This document shows, one piece after another, positions 25,938-35,922 of a stretch of DNA of 64,000 nt (its first letter is position 1; every line of letters begins with the position of its first letter). The notes below the pieces were generated by a model. The model worked only from the letters and a program-made list of their open reading frames with translations, was not told where the DNA came from and searched no databases. The stretch comes from Bacteroidota bacterium (GTDB lineage Bacteria; Bacteroidota; Ignavibacteria; Ignavibacteriales; Ignavibacteriaceae). A program made the translations under genes and the position numbers. The DNA lies in contig JAKAGV010000005.1 of the NCBI GenBank assembly GCA_021815405.1, positions 1-64,000 of the forward strand. Direction: 5' to 3'.

Positions 25938-26584
25938 AGCAGATTATTATTATTTCGGCTATTCATAGAAAGGAATATAACATTTATTCTACGAATGAAT
26001 TTGAAATAATTGGTCCTTTCAAAACAAAGGGACACAAATTACTTTTACTGAATGGTCAAAAAACAAGTGCTTCTACTAATCAAGAGATTGTAGAAAATAT
26101 AATAACTAAGATTAATGACATTGAAAGCGGAACTTACGATGAAACAATTATTGCATTTCACTTCACTTCAGATATAAGTGAACTGTTGAGGGAAAAATTG
26201 GTAGAGGATAAATATGGCAAAGTAATTATTAAAAAATATGGATCAGGAGGAAATCATGATAATGAACCACTATATAAAGATTATTTATTGAAACTTGGTG
26301 AGGAATTTAAAAATAATGGGAATAATATTGATAGGATCGACGAATTAATAATAGGACTATATAATTATTTTAACGGAGATTCTATTTTCGAAGCCAAACT
26401 CAACCTTCTTCACCAATGTTTAACACCCCAAGGTGCTAAGGAAGCTACAAATACAGAATGGCTTCAAGGAGAAGCAAAAACAAAATTTGAAGCTCTTACA
26501 AAAATTGATGGTGACGATCCTTTTGCCAAAGGATATATAGACGCATTAACATCTTTACGCGATGAATTACTAAAAGAATATTAA
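25934..26584 (+). CDS. Hypothetical protein in the kinase operon
   Basis: A 216-residue soluble protein whose ATG overlaps the kinase stop (ATGA type). The first 110 residues alternate strands and helices (MKQIIIISAIHRKEY, then DETIIAFHFTSDISELL), suggesting a Rossmann-like fold, and the rest is helical. No family is recognised. Translational coupling to the kinase points to a dedicated partner. Confidence 0.6.
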   Translation: MKQIIIISAIHRKEYNIYSTNEFEIIGPFKTKGHKLLLLNGQKTSASTNQEIVENIITKINDIESGTYDETIIAFHFTSDISELLREKLVEDKYGKVIIKKYGSGGNHDNEPLYKDYLLKLGEEFKNNGNNIDRIDELIIGLYNYFNGDSIFEAKLNLLHQCLTPQGAKEATNTEWLQGEAKTKFEALTKIDGDDPFAKGYIDALTSLRDELLKEY

Positions 26585-26644
26585 TTAATAAAAAAAGGTT
26601 TACGCAAATGATTTTTATTTCTACAACTTACAAACGGGCATTAG

Positions 26645-27412
26645 TTGAACAAATTATTTGTTTACCCCCAGCAATACATTGTTAATTGGCTTTCTGCAAT
26701 AGGTGGAATTCAATTATTAAATTTTTCTTGTTTGGATGGTAGTCAACAAACCATTCCAATTGTAATACCTTTATGGCTGCCTCAAAATCAATATATTTAT
26801 TCCAATGGTTTTAAAACTGCACAAAGCATAAGGCTCAAAAACTACTCTAATCCAATCCTCATTTTTACATTTCATAAACCTGATAATTCTTATAAACAAG
26901 ATGAAATTGGTATTTCAAAAACCCAAGGGACTTATTCTATTCAATTACCTTGTATGCGGGAAAAAATAACTGAAGATATTTCGACTGCCGTGCAAATTGA
27001 AAATAATGAACTTCAACTGCTGAGGGGAAAAATCTTTGCCAAAAACTTTGATGTAATTTTACGTCGACTAAAGCACGGCGGTCCGAATGATTTTGTTAAT
27101 AATGTTACTGGTCCTTTAAGAGCTGCTTGTGTTATTGCAAAATTAAAACCCGGGAATATTTATGTAGTTAATCGGCAGATAATAAAAATAAAGAATTATT
27201 TCATCTCATCCGGTTTGTCGGATTTTATCGAAGTTGATTCCTTTGTTTCATTTGCTAAAGTGGAAGATAAAACTCTAGTCGCGTCAATCGATTTTTTCAA
27301 TGAACTTAAATTATTTGCTTCACTAATCAATAACGGTAAAATAATTTTAGATGATTGCATCAATGCTATTGATAGTCTTAACCAAAAAATTAGTTTTTTT
27401 AAAGATATATGA
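26645..27412 (+). CDS. Hypothetical protein before the receiver-ATPase
   Basis: A 255-residue protein read from TTG at 26645. The first ATG in the region (26608) is in another frame and stops after 25 codons, so the true start is uncertain and a frameshift there cannot be excluded. The product begins with VYPQQYIVNWLSAIGGIQLL and has a mixed strand-helix pattern; a middle segment reads FDVILRRLKHGGPNDFVNNV. No family is recognised. It overlaps the next ATG by 4 bp. Confidence 0.55.
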   Translation: MNKLFVYPQQYIVNWLSAIGGIQLLNFSCLDGSQQTIPIVIPLWLPQNQYIYSNGFKTAQSIRLKNYSNPILIFTFHKPDNSYKQDEIGISKTQGTYSIQLPCMREKITEDISTAVQIENNELQLLRGKIFAKNFDVILRRLKHGGPNDFVNNVTGPLRAACVIAKLKPGNIYVVNRQIIKIKNYFISSGLSDFIEVDSFVSFAKVEDKTLVASIDFFNELKLFASLINNGKIILDDCINAIDSLNQKISFFKDI

Positions 27413-30138
27413 ACAACACAAACAATTATTCAGTACTTTTTATTGACGATCAAAGCGAAAATTATCTTTTAACTTTGGAGATCGCAGCTTATTCTTTTGG
27501 CTACCAAATTTACGCAGAGAATAGTGTTCTTGAAGGTTTGGAATTTCTTAATAGGTATGCTGGTGTAATTGATGCCGTTATACTCGATGTTAAATTTCCT
27601 AAGGGTGAGCTGCAAGGTAATGAAGGGCTGGAGAAGATAAAATTAAAATATAAGTACCTTCCTGTAATTATGCTTACCGATAGTGATTCAGCCGCTGATT
27701 TAGACTTAGTTGTAGAATGTATGAAAAAAGGCGCTTTCAATTATGTAGGTAAACGGACTTTAAACCCGGTATATCTATTTCAGGTAATTCATTCTGCAGT
27801 TGAAAACAATAAATCCGTTAAAAGGACACTTGCAGTACCTGACAAAGCTGAAAAAGAAGAAAAACATTTCGTAGTTAAAACAAAATGTAATTACTTAAGA
27901 TTTACTACCTCGGCTATTTTTGGCTATGAACTCGTTTCCGTCAACAAACCGGTTAATGATTCGGAAGCTGAAATATTGAAAAACTCAGCTCTTGAGTGGC
28001 ACAAAAATCTTTTGAGAACTTTGCACAATGTTTATAGAGATGAAGTCCATATAAATTTGAAATATTTGGCTAAAGAGAAAAAGGTTAAGTGCTATATCAT
28101 ATTCACTTGTTATGCCGTAAATGAGACCGAACTAAATCTTTTGCTTGCTAATATTCACCATGATTTGCATCCTTTTTTCTCATCGCTATTGGACAATAAA
28201 TATAGCCCATATTTATTTGCTGAGATGAAAGATGAAGCTGCGCTTCGTAATACTATTGAAATTCCATCCAAATATAAGTGCTCGGTTTTTTATAGGGAAC
28301 CTGTTAAAGTAAAACCAACAAAGGGTTTTGGCTTCGCTCAAAATTCTTTTTTTTCTGAAGAATCAAACATTGGTAATGCTTTTTATGAAAGTATTCCAAT
28401 TTCAACTGAATTATCATACGACAATGAATTATTCAAAGCGCTGCTTAATCAAAAGGAATTTGCTGAAATAGATATCCAATTAATCCCTAAGCATTTATTA
28501 AAGCAAGAAATTGATTTTATTAGAAATACAGCCGGCAATATTTATAATATTGAGATTGATAACCCGAACTTAAATGAAGAAGTCAAGAAATTATATGCTG
28601 AACAACTGGTTAATTTCATTACCCCGCCGAATGAAAGATTTTTAATTAGTGTATTACTGAAAAGAGCAAGCTCCAATTGGGAGGCACAGCTAAGAACAGC
28701 TATTAAAAATTATTTCTTTGGTCCTAAAATAGATGTTAAATTCAAATTGCCTAAGCCGGAAAAGCTATTACGTTTTTCCACTTCTGAAAATAATGATAAT
28801 AATCTTCCATTCTGTTATTCACTCGATGATGCAGTACAAGCGTTTCGTTTACCGGTACCGGCATTAAACGATTTACCCGGTATCGAGGAAAAAATTCATG
28901 TCTTTCAACACTTGCCGGATAATCTTGCCTCCGAAGGAATTCTTATGGGAACAAAAAAGACCGTGCTCGGGGAACTTGAAATAAAAATTAGCAAAGATTC
29001 CGTTGCAAGGCATGTTTATATCATGGGTCAAACCGGTACTGGCAAATCTACTCTTATGAAAACGATGATTGCTGATTGCCTTGAAAAGAATGAAGGCTTT
29101 ACTGTGATTGATCCGCATGGCGACCTATTTGATGACGTCTTAAAGATGATACCCAAAAATAAAAAAAGTAAGTTGTTAGTTTTGAATCCTACTGATCAGA
29201 TCAATTCCCTAAAATTTAATCCTCTTTATTACAATGTGCAATTACCTCAAGCAAAATCATTAGTAATTAATGAATTACTTAGAGCTTTCTCTACATTATA
29301 TGATATGAAGCTTGTTGGTGGTCCTATGTTTGAAACTTATTTTAAAAATGGTCTGCTTTTAATCCTGGATGAAGGAGTTCAAAAAGAATTCGGTAATGGC
29401 ACATTGAGAGATTTTATTAAAATTTTTAACAATGAAGAATTTAGAGAAAAGAGGCTTGCTAAGTGTTGTGAGGAGTCGGTAAACGACTTTTGGAAAACAG
29501 CACGAGAAGTTACTGGGGAAATATCTCTTAAAAATATTGGTGCATATATAACTAGCAAAGTTAACCGCTTTGTTGATGATTATTATTTATCGCCTATTTT
29601 AACCAGTAAAGGGAAAAATATTGACTTTAGAAAGCTGATTGATGAAGGCGGCATATTATTAGTTCGGATTGATAAAGGTCTAATTGGAACGGATAATTCA
29701 AGTCTTCTCGGTCAAATATTATTAAGCAATATTTTTCTTGCCGGTATGTCAAGAACCGATATTAATAAGGAAACTAGAAAGCCGCATTATATTTTTATCG
29801 ATGAATTTCAAAACTTTGTAAAAGGCGATGTTGGCACAGCGTTGTCTGAAGTTAGGAAGTATGGGCTTAATTTAATTTTAGCTAATCAAACCCTTGGTCA
29901 GTTACTTACAGACAACACGGATAAATCTGATGACTATGTACTCCAATCGTTAGTGGGTAATGTTGGCAGCCTGGTATTTTTCCGTCCCGGGATAAATGAT
30001 TACGAAAAGATAAAACATTATTTGGAGCCTGAATTTCGTAGAGAGGATGTATTAAAATTACCTAACTTTAATTGTATTGCAAGGTTAATGATAGATAATG
30101 TGCCTTCTGATCCGTTTGTCTTTCAAACAAAGAATTAG
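27409..30138 (+). CDS. Receiver domain fused to HerA/VirD4-like ATPase
   Basis: A 909-residue fusion. Residues 7-125 are a complete response-regulator receiver: acidic pair Asp13-Asp14, phosphoacceptor Asp60 (VILDVKFP), Thr90 (MLTDSD) and Lys115 (YVGKRT). A long linker domain of unknown fold (about 135-500) leads to a motor of the HerA/FtsK/VirD4 class: Walker A GQTGTGKST (near 540), the family strand VIDPHGDL, Walker B YIFIDEFQNF and the following RKYGLNLILANQTLGQL. Such motors pump DNA or proteins. A phosphorylation-controlled version fused to a receiver is unusual. It stands between the kinase and two other receiver proteins and is a likely effector of the operon. Confidence 0.88.
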   Translation: MNNTNNYSVLFIDDQSENYLLTLEIAAYSFGYQIYAENSVLEGLEFLNRYAGVIDAVILDVKFPKGELQGNEGLEKIKLKYKYLPVIMLTDSDSAADLDLVVECMKKGAFNYVGKRTLNPVYLFQVIHSAVENNKSVKRTLAVPDKAEKEEKHFVVKTKCNYLRFTTSAIFGYELVSVNKPVNDSEAEILKNSALEWHKNLLRTLHNVYRDEVHINLKYLAKEKKVKCYIIFTCYAVNETELNLLLANIHHDLHPFFSSLLDNKYSPYLFAEMKDEAALRNTIEIPSKYKCSVFYREPVKVKPTKGFGFAQNSFFSEESNIGNAFYESIPISTELSYDNELFKALLNQKEFAEIDIQLIPKHLLKQEIDFIRNTAGNIYNIEIDNPNLNEEVKKLYAEQLVNFITPPNERFLISVLLKRASSNWEAQLRTAIKNYFFGPKIDVKFKLPKPEKLLRFSTSENNDNNLPFCYSLDDAVQAFRLPVPALNDLPGIEEKIHVFQHLPDNLASEGILMGTKKTVLGELEIKISKDSVARHVYIMGQTGTGKSTLMKTMIADCLEKNEGFTVIDPHGDLFDDVLKMIPKNKKSKLLVLNPTDQINSLKFNPLYYNVQLPQAKSLVINELLRAFSTLYDMKLVGGPMFETYFKNGLLLILDEGVQKEFGNGTLRDFIKIFNNEEFREKRLAKCCEESVNDFWKTAREVTGEISLKNIGAYITSKVNRFVDDYYLSPILTSKGKNIDFRKLIDEGGILLVRIDKGLIGTDNSSLLGQILLSNIFLAGMSRTDINKETRKPHYIFIDEFQNFVKGDVGTALSEVRKYGLNLILANQTLGQLLTDNTDKSDDYVLQSLVGNVGSLVFFRPGINDYEKIKHYLEPEFRREDVLKLPNFNCIARLMIDNVPSDPFVFQTKN

Positions 30139-30172
30139 AAAATTTTTATTCATTTTAAAATAAGGTTATTGT

Positions 30173-30877
30173 ATGGGATGCGACATTTTTTGGAATGCAA
30201 AAGAACCTGATATTCAAAAGCAGCGGCAATGCTCGCTTTTTCTCCATGCATTTTTTGAAACACAAAAATGGGATTATGATATTTATAATCACGAAACCAA
30301 AGGATTATTTCTAAGATTAGATGGTCAAGAAGAAATGCCTCCTCATACTTTAAATTTAGTAGGCGTAACTTCATATTTATATTCAAAAGAAAATATGAAA
30401 ATCTTTCCAGATACGGCAGAACGTCAATTGTCTTTTGTATTTGATAATACTCCAATGATTATTAATAGTCAACGAAATGACTTAATTACTGTAGAGAGAA
30501 TTAATGATTTTAATATTCCCAAATATCAAAGCTATAAAGAATCTTTTAAACCATTTTCAGAAAATAAAAACATAGAATTCTTTGGCATGTATAGAACAGG
30601 CGGCTATGATCGTGTAATTGATTATGCTTTTAACATTATTGTATTGTTTTATTTGGTTAAATCTATGTTCATATCGGCACTCAATGTCGGTGATGATTAC
30701 AGCACTTGGGATTCGGTAAATAATTGGGCAAATGAAAAGGGGTATGATAAAGCGTTGTTATCTTCTTCAGAAAAATGGAAAGCGATTGAAGATATGACGG
30801 CGACATGTTTCAAAAACAAATTTCAAAGGCAGCATATTACACCTGAGCTACAATCATTTTGGAATGTGGATATCTAA
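30173..30877 (+). CDS. Hypothetical protein between receiver genes
   Basis: A 234-residue protein starting 34 bp after the ATPase gene. The N-terminal half is strand-rich (MGCDIFWNAKEP, TKGLFLRLDG), and a hydrophobic helix lies near 150-175 (YAFNIIVLFYLVKSMFISAL), which may be a buried helix or a membrane helix. The C-terminus is Trp-rich and charged. No family is recognised. Its place in the operon suggests it works with the ATPase. Confidence 0.6.
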   Translation: MGCDIFWNAKEPDIQKQRQCSLFLHAFFETQKWDYDIYNHETKGLFLRLDGQEEMPPHTLNLVGVTSYLYSKENMKIFPDTAERQLSFVFDNTPMIINSQRNDLITVERINDFNIPKYQSYKESFKPFSENKNIEFFGMYRTGGYDRVIDYAFNIIVLFYLVKSMFISALNVGDDYSTWDSVNNWANEKGYDKALLSSSEKWKAIEDMTATCFKNKFQRQHITPELQSFWNVDI

Positions 30878-30899
30878 ATAAAACAATAGAGATATTTTT

Positions 30900-33155
30900 A
30901 TGAGTTCAAATATTAAACAAATAGTAAGCGGCATTACAAAATTTACAAATACAATTTTCACTAAGCATGAACCGGCTGAATTACCTGAAGAAATTATCGA
31001 AGATAAGCCTAAAGAAAAAATCTCCCTGCTGATAATTGATGATAATAAAGATTTTGCTTATGCTCTTAAAGAACAAATTGGCAGTCTAATAGAACCGATC
31101 ATAACTCTTTCTATATTTTTACCTGACATAATTAAACAAATTTCATTAATTGATGATTCAAAGAAAATTGATGCCATATATATAAGCGCTGATTTAATAT
31201 TTGATAGTAATTCAAATCGTTCTTCTGCCTCTGGATTAGAAATTCTTAAACATATTCGTTTAACGGAACATTTAGGACAAAGGCGATTGCTTCCTATTAT
31301 TGTTGGTATGTGGAAAGAGCCTTATAATTACATCCATTCTAATATTGATAATAATATCCTTTTTTCGCCTGGCTGTATTGCCTTTCGTTTGCCTCAAGGA
31401 ATTGATGAAATAATAAATTCATATAAAAAATGCCGGGCATTATCTTCTGAAGATTTGTATAAAGTTTTGTTCCCATTTTTCCAGTTCACATTTAATGACC
31501 GTTCATTAAGTCAGCATGATCTTAGGAATAAAATTGGTGCATTAAAATTGCTTGACGAAATTGAAGATAAAGGATCTGAGCAGGATCCTTTCCTTGAAGA
31601 ATATAATAAGTTCAAAGACTCTTCACTTTGGTATAAAAAAGTCAAATTCATCAAGAATACGGCGTTAAACAATGATGGCGAGAATAATCATGATGTTATA
31701 GCTTTAGATGATTTCAGAGCAAAAATGACTAATAAACGAGTTTTGTACATTGATGATGAACATAGGTTAGGTTGGTCCTATGCCCTATACAAGCTTATTA
31801 AAGGGGATATTGATAGCAAGATATTCTTAAAGCCCGACCATATTATTTCAACCAATAAAAATGATTTTATATGTATTGATTCATTTGAATCGGCGAAGCA
31901 GTTTTTAGAGCAGCAGCATAATAATCTTAATACTTTATTAGAAACATGGTCTAAAAATGAAGTTCAACTTACTGATGCTGAGCAGAGACAAAGGGATGCT
32001 GCCGTAAAAATCGGAAATATTCAGAATAAACTTGACTCAGCAAAAAAAGAATCTGAAAATAGTAAATCCAGACTTGATATCGCTGAAAAGAATTATTTAT
32101 CGTCATGCCAAAAATTTAAAACTGACGCGCCTAATTTTGAACTCGATGTAGCAACACATTTTGAAAATAAAGAAATGGAAATTGAAGACCAGCCGTTTCA
32201 AAAGGCAATTCGCGGTCTATCCGATTTACTTAAGCAATACAACGCGGCAAATGATAGCAGGCTCAAAGCATTGAGCCAATTCAATTTAACAAAATCTCTG
32301 TATGACGAAATAGTTACTGAATATAAAATGATAAAAGCAAACTTTGATGCTGCAAATATTGAAGTAATTAACTGCAAAAAACAATTTGAAGAAGTTTCAA
32401 TTGAATTAGATCAATTTTTCAAATTAGACCTTGTTATACTTGATTTAAGGCTAAAAAAAGATACTTCTGCTAACCTCGGTACTGAAATTCTTAACTCTGT
32501 AAAACGCTTAAACCCTGCTATCCCGGTCATTATATTTACAGGCGTGGATACAGCTATAACAAATGAAAAGACTGCGGATCTCGGTGCCGATGGTTATTGG
32601 GTAAAATCAGAATCAACTGCCGATGACCTTAAATATCTAATTTCAACAAGCACTAAAAATAAGTCAGATTTAATTACTTTATGGTTACAAATAATCAAGG
32701 TCCACTCAAAGAATAATATTTATTATAATTATTTTTCTTCCGGAAATAATAAAATTCTCGAAGGGAGACTGGAACAAAATTATATTGAAAAAAAATATAT
32801 CGAAAACTGGCTTATCGAAAGTTTTTGGTTGCTATTACATCAGCCTAGTGCATTCGAGAGTAATTTTTCTGATTTTGATTCTTTTAGTAAAATAATCTTA
32901 AATATTGGTTTAATCCAGGAGGTTTGTTTTAAAGATATTCGCGACTCTCTTTGGGCAAAGTTAGTTTCTGAAAATAAAATTGGTAAACAAGAAGATGTTT
33001 TACGAAAGCTTCGAAACAAAATTGCTCATCCTTGGGATAATAAATCACATAACAAGCTAAGCGAAAGACCTAACATAGATGAGGTCTTAATTAACATTGA
33101 TACTACATTTAATAGATTATTTAAACGCGAAGCGTCAATACATGGAAATATTTAA
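30900..33155 (+). CDS. Double receiver protein with a coiled-coil insert
   Basis: A 751-residue protein. A first receiver-like domain lies at about 40-170 (LLIIDDNKDF with Asp47-Asp48). A second starts at VLYIDDEH (Asp285-Asp286), but its fold is split by about 150 residues of heptad-rich coiled coil (about 345-500). The rest of the domain then resumes with phosphoacceptor Asp515 (LVILDLRLKK), a Thr in VIIFTGVD and a Lys in GYWVKSES. The C-terminal 150 residues are helical with a basic patch (RKLRNKIAHPWDNKS) like HEPN-type helical bundles. No DNA-binding domain is seen. The inserted coiled coil could relay phosphorylation into assembly. Confidence 0.8.
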   Translation: MSSNIKQIVSGITKFTNTIFTKHEPAELPEEIIEDKPKEKISLLIIDDNKDFAYALKEQIGSLIEPIITLSIFLPDIIKQISLIDDSKKIDAIYISADLIFDSNSNRSSASGLEILKHIRLTEHLGQRRLLPIIVGMWKEPYNYIHSNIDNNILFSPGCIAFRLPQGIDEIINSYKKCRALSSEDLYKVLFPFFQFTFNDRSLSQHDLRNKIGALKLLDEIEDKGSEQDPFLEEYNKFKDSSLWYKKVKFIKNTALNNDGENNHDVIALDDFRAKMTNKRVLYIDDEHRLGWSYALYKLIKGDIDSKIFLKPDHIISTNKNDFICIDSFESAKQFLEQQHNNLNTLLETWSKNEVQLTDAEQRQRDAAVKIGNIQNKLDSAKKESENSKSRLDIAEKNYLSSCQKFKTDAPNFELDVATHFENKEMEIEDQPFQKAIRGLSDLLKQYNAANDSRLKALSQFNLTKSLYDEIVTEYKMIKANFDAANIEVINCKKQFEEVSIELDQFFKLDLVILDLRLKKDTSANLGTEILNSVKRLNPAIPVIIFTGVDTAITNEKTADLGADGYWVKSESTADDLKYLISTSTKNKSDLITLWLQIIKVHSKNNIYYNYFSSGNNKILEGRLEQNYIEKKYIENWLIESFWLLLHQPSAFESNFSDFDSFSKIILNIGLIQEVCFKDIRDSLWAKLVSENKIGKQEDVLRKLRNKIAHPWDNKSHNKLSERPNIDEVLINIDTTFNRLFKREASIHGNI

Positions 33156-33188
33156 TCTAATTATTGTTAATTATTTTGAAAGTATAAA

Positions 33189-33350
33189 TTGATAATTAAG
33201 TATATTCAGGATAATAAATATATACATGGTTCGGCAACGAAAAATGATTATAAATCAAATAAGATTAAGCCGGCAAATGAAGAAGCAGCTAAGCAATTTT
33301 TTGAGAAAACACTTAAACTTATTTCCGAATTAAAGATTGAGACAATTTAA
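33189..33350 (+). CDS. Small ORF (53 aa) between receiver genes
   Basis: A 53-residue frame from TTG at 33189 to a stop 2 bp before the next ATG. The product contains YIHGSATKNDYKSNKIKPAN and an amphipathic C-terminal helix (EAAKQFFEKTLKLISELKIE). No homologue or good ribosome binding site was identified. Its placement in the gap suggests a real gene. Confidence 0.35.
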   Translation: MIIKYIQDNKYIHGSATKNDYKSNKIKPANEEAAKQFFEKTLKLISELKIETI

Positions 33351-33351
33351 C

Positions 33352-35700
33352 ATGAACGAAAAAGAAAAAATATTGGTTTTTTGGCAAGAGCCTATACCTG
33401 CATTTTTACCCGATTATTTTGTCGAATCTAATATTCATTTAAGTCTATGTGAATTTTCTGAGAATGCAATACAAAGAATTAACAAAAATTATGATGGGAT
33501 ACTAATTTTATGTGAGTTGAACCGAAACGATAAAAATGAATCTATCAATATGCGGGATCTTTATGGAATTAAATTAGCACAATCATTACGGTTAAAGGGA
33601 ATAACTGCTCCAATTCTATTTACCTCCTTCTTATCCCGGAAGCAAGTTTATAATAACAAGCCTGAGCGTGAGATTATAAATACTATTGGGCATGATTTTA
33701 TTCAACTACCGGTTCACATCAATAAATTTATTGGGTCCGTAAAAAAAATAAAACCTCTAACCGATCTAGAGCTATATGATATTCAAAATTCATATTGTCG
33801 TAAAGATGGAATGATTCGAGAATTAACACACCGATTGAGTAACATAAAATATTTTGATTTTAAAATAAAAAGTAAAGAGGAAATTAAACTTGATATTGAG
33901 AAAGCTGTTTATAGTATTGCAGATTTATATAATGAAAATCCTAATATATTTTTAAACGGACTTTGGAATAAGCATTGTGAGGTAAATGAGAAAAATATAA
34001 ACGAAGTTATCAGTAAAATAGGGGCATATGGTGAAGATATAATTCGTGAAAAATCTCCGGTTTCAATTTCGGATGTTACTTCAAATAATAAAAGATGGGA
34101 ATTACTTTGGCTTGATGATGAAGCAAGCAGTGATCATAAGCTGATGTCTTATCTTAAAGAGAAACATGTAAAAGCTATTTTATGCTCTTCAGGTGAGGTT
34201 GCAGTAAAATATCTTGAGGAAGATTTTAGAAAAGACAATAAGGTAGGTGTTGTTCTAACTGATTACAGATTATATGAAATTGTAAATGAAGTTAAAGTAC
34301 ATCAAAAAATTCAAGGTTATACTTTTCTAAAAAATATTGCTGATAGCGGAAAAATGATTCGACTTGCTGCTTTATCCGCATTACCTAGAAAATTCTTGTT
34401 ACACAGTTTTAAGAATTTTAACATCAGAACTGAAATTTTCTCAAAGCGTGATTATCTCGAAGATGACAATACTATTAGAGTACTTTGTGATGAGCTAATT
34501 GAAATTGGAAATGAAAATGAGGAAGCAATCTTGCGTTTACCGCGTATTACTTCTGAATATTGGAAATTCTTTGAACCTTTCTATGCTTATCATCGCAACT
34601 CTAATGACTATTATAATAATGAAAATTACATTTCTGAAAAATCAAAAATATATTGCGAAGGTTTAATTCAAAACGATCATGAATATAAATTTCAACTAAC
34701 TGGTTATACGGTTGCATTGGGTAGGGATATGCCAACTACCGAAGCCAGAGAGAAAAATAATTCTAAGCTTAAAGATCAAAAAAGGAAAGGCGGAAAGAAA
34801 TACTCGATTGAAGAAAAGCTTTCAACATATAAAGACCCTTCCAAGGGAAAATATTTTGATGAGTTCATTAATAAAATGATATGTCGGAGGGTAGCTATAT
34901 GGTATACACAACATAATCCTTCTTACTCTTTAAGAGATGTTCATAGGATACTAAAAGGGAAGAATTACTTAGGTACCGAAACCGACCTCGCTGCCAAGAA
35001 TCAAATAAATACAAATCTTGCACTTAAATTATCAGAATTTCCATGGAATATGACTATTGAGGAGAAAAATTGGTTAGTTTATGAAATGAAAATGATTGGG
35101 ATTAATGAAAAGGAAAAGCAAGAAGACACTTTATTAGCATTTTTTTCTAACCAAATAGTTGGATGGTTAGAGCAACACGAAGAATTTTCAAAACTCTTTA
35201 GTAATAAAAGAATAAATACATTTGGTGAAGTAAGAAAAATTTTGAATCAAGTTGCAGTAAATATCCATGAACATCTTGGTATATTGGATTCATTGCTTAG
35301 TCTTGTAACGGCGTGTAAAACTGAGATATATAAAATTGCCCCTGCCGAAGAATATAGAACTGAAACTGTTCTATCATTTGAAAAATATCTTGAACTTTTA
35401 GTTAACAGGTTAAGAAGAATTAAAAAATTACCTGTTATCTCATCCTTAGCCAGCGATGATTGGGAAGAATTAAAATCAAGAATAACTAAAGAAGCCCTGA
35501 AGAAGCTTACTTCTATAAATGATAGACAAACCTTAGAAAGTATTGCTTGGCTCTTTTTTTACGAACTTAAGGAGAATAATAAAACATTCAGCAATGATAA
35601 TATTTATTTAAGCGAGTTATTTAAAGAATTTAACAAACAAAAATTCATTAACCCTTATATCGTTGGTGATGATGATTTGAAGATTTACCCCCAAAGTTGA
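33352..35700 (+). CDS. Double receiver-like protein with unknown C-terminal region
   Basis: ATG at 33352 is preferred; a TTG start 15 bp upstream overlaps the small ORF. The 782-residue product has a degenerate N-terminal receiver-like domain (about 5-135, lacking the acidic pair) and a second receiver with Asp255-Asp256 (LWLDDEAS), phosphoacceptor Asp304 (VVLTDYRL), AALSAL and a Lys in FSKRDYL. The remaining 400 residues are charged and helical (KKYSIEEKLSTYKD, RVAIWYTQHNPSYSLRDVHR) with no named domain. It ends the long signalling run and is followed by a 220-bp gap that probably holds a promoter for the next run. Confidence 0.75.
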   Translation: MNEKEKILVFWQEPIPAFLPDYFVESNIHLSLCEFSENAIQRINKNYDGILILCELNRNDKNESINMRDLYGIKLAQSLRLKGITAPILFTSFLSRKQVYNNKPEREIINTIGHDFIQLPVHINKFIGSVKKIKPLTDLELYDIQNSYCRKDGMIRELTHRLSNIKYFDFKIKSKEEIKLDIEKAVYSIADLYNENPNIFLNGLWNKHCEVNEKNINEVISKIGAYGEDIIREKSPVSISDVTSNNKRWELLWLDDEASSDHKLMSYLKEKHVKAILCSSGEVAVKYLEEDFRKDNKVGVVLTDYRLYEIVNEVKVHQKIQGYTFLKNIADSGKMIRLAALSALPRKFLLHSFKNFNIRTEIFSKRDYLEDDNTIRVLCDELIEIGNENEEAILRLPRITSEYWKFFEPFYAYHRNSNDYYNNENYISEKSKIYCEGLIQNDHEYKFQLTGYTVALGRDMPTTEAREKNNSKLKDQKRKGGKKYSIEEKLSTYKDPSKGKYFDEFINKMICRRVAIWYTQHNPSYSLRDVHRILKGKNYLGTETDLAAKNQINTNLALKLSEFPWNMTIEEKNWLVYEMKMIGINEKEKQEDTLLAFFSNQIVGWLEQHEEFSKLFSNKRINTFGEVRKILNQVAVNIHEHLGILDSLLSLVTACKTEIYKIAPAEEYRTETVLSFEKYLELLVNRLRRIKKLPVISSLASDDWEELKSRITKEALKKLTSINDRQTLESIAWLFFYELKENNKTFSNDNIYLSELFKEFNKQKFINPYIVGDDDLKIYPQS

Positions 35701-35922
35701 AATTATCAACCTGAAGATGATGACGAATTCTGAGCAGAAAAATTATACTGTCCCAAGTATCTTAATGCTCTACTAACCTTTTCTAACCTTATTTCACCAC
35801 ATCATATATAATTCATTCATTAGTTAACTGTTTTCTATAAATTCATATAATCTTACAAACTAATACTAACTATTTCCGATTGAATTGTTGTAAGGTTAAA
35901 ATAAAACTAAAAAAGGTTCTAT

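Noticed and set aside
27409-30138. Reading the receiver-ATPase as a conjugation coupling protein
   Set aside because: The motor class fits, but there is no relaxase, no VirB4 or mating-pair gene and no N-terminal membrane helix pair, so conjugation is not supported.
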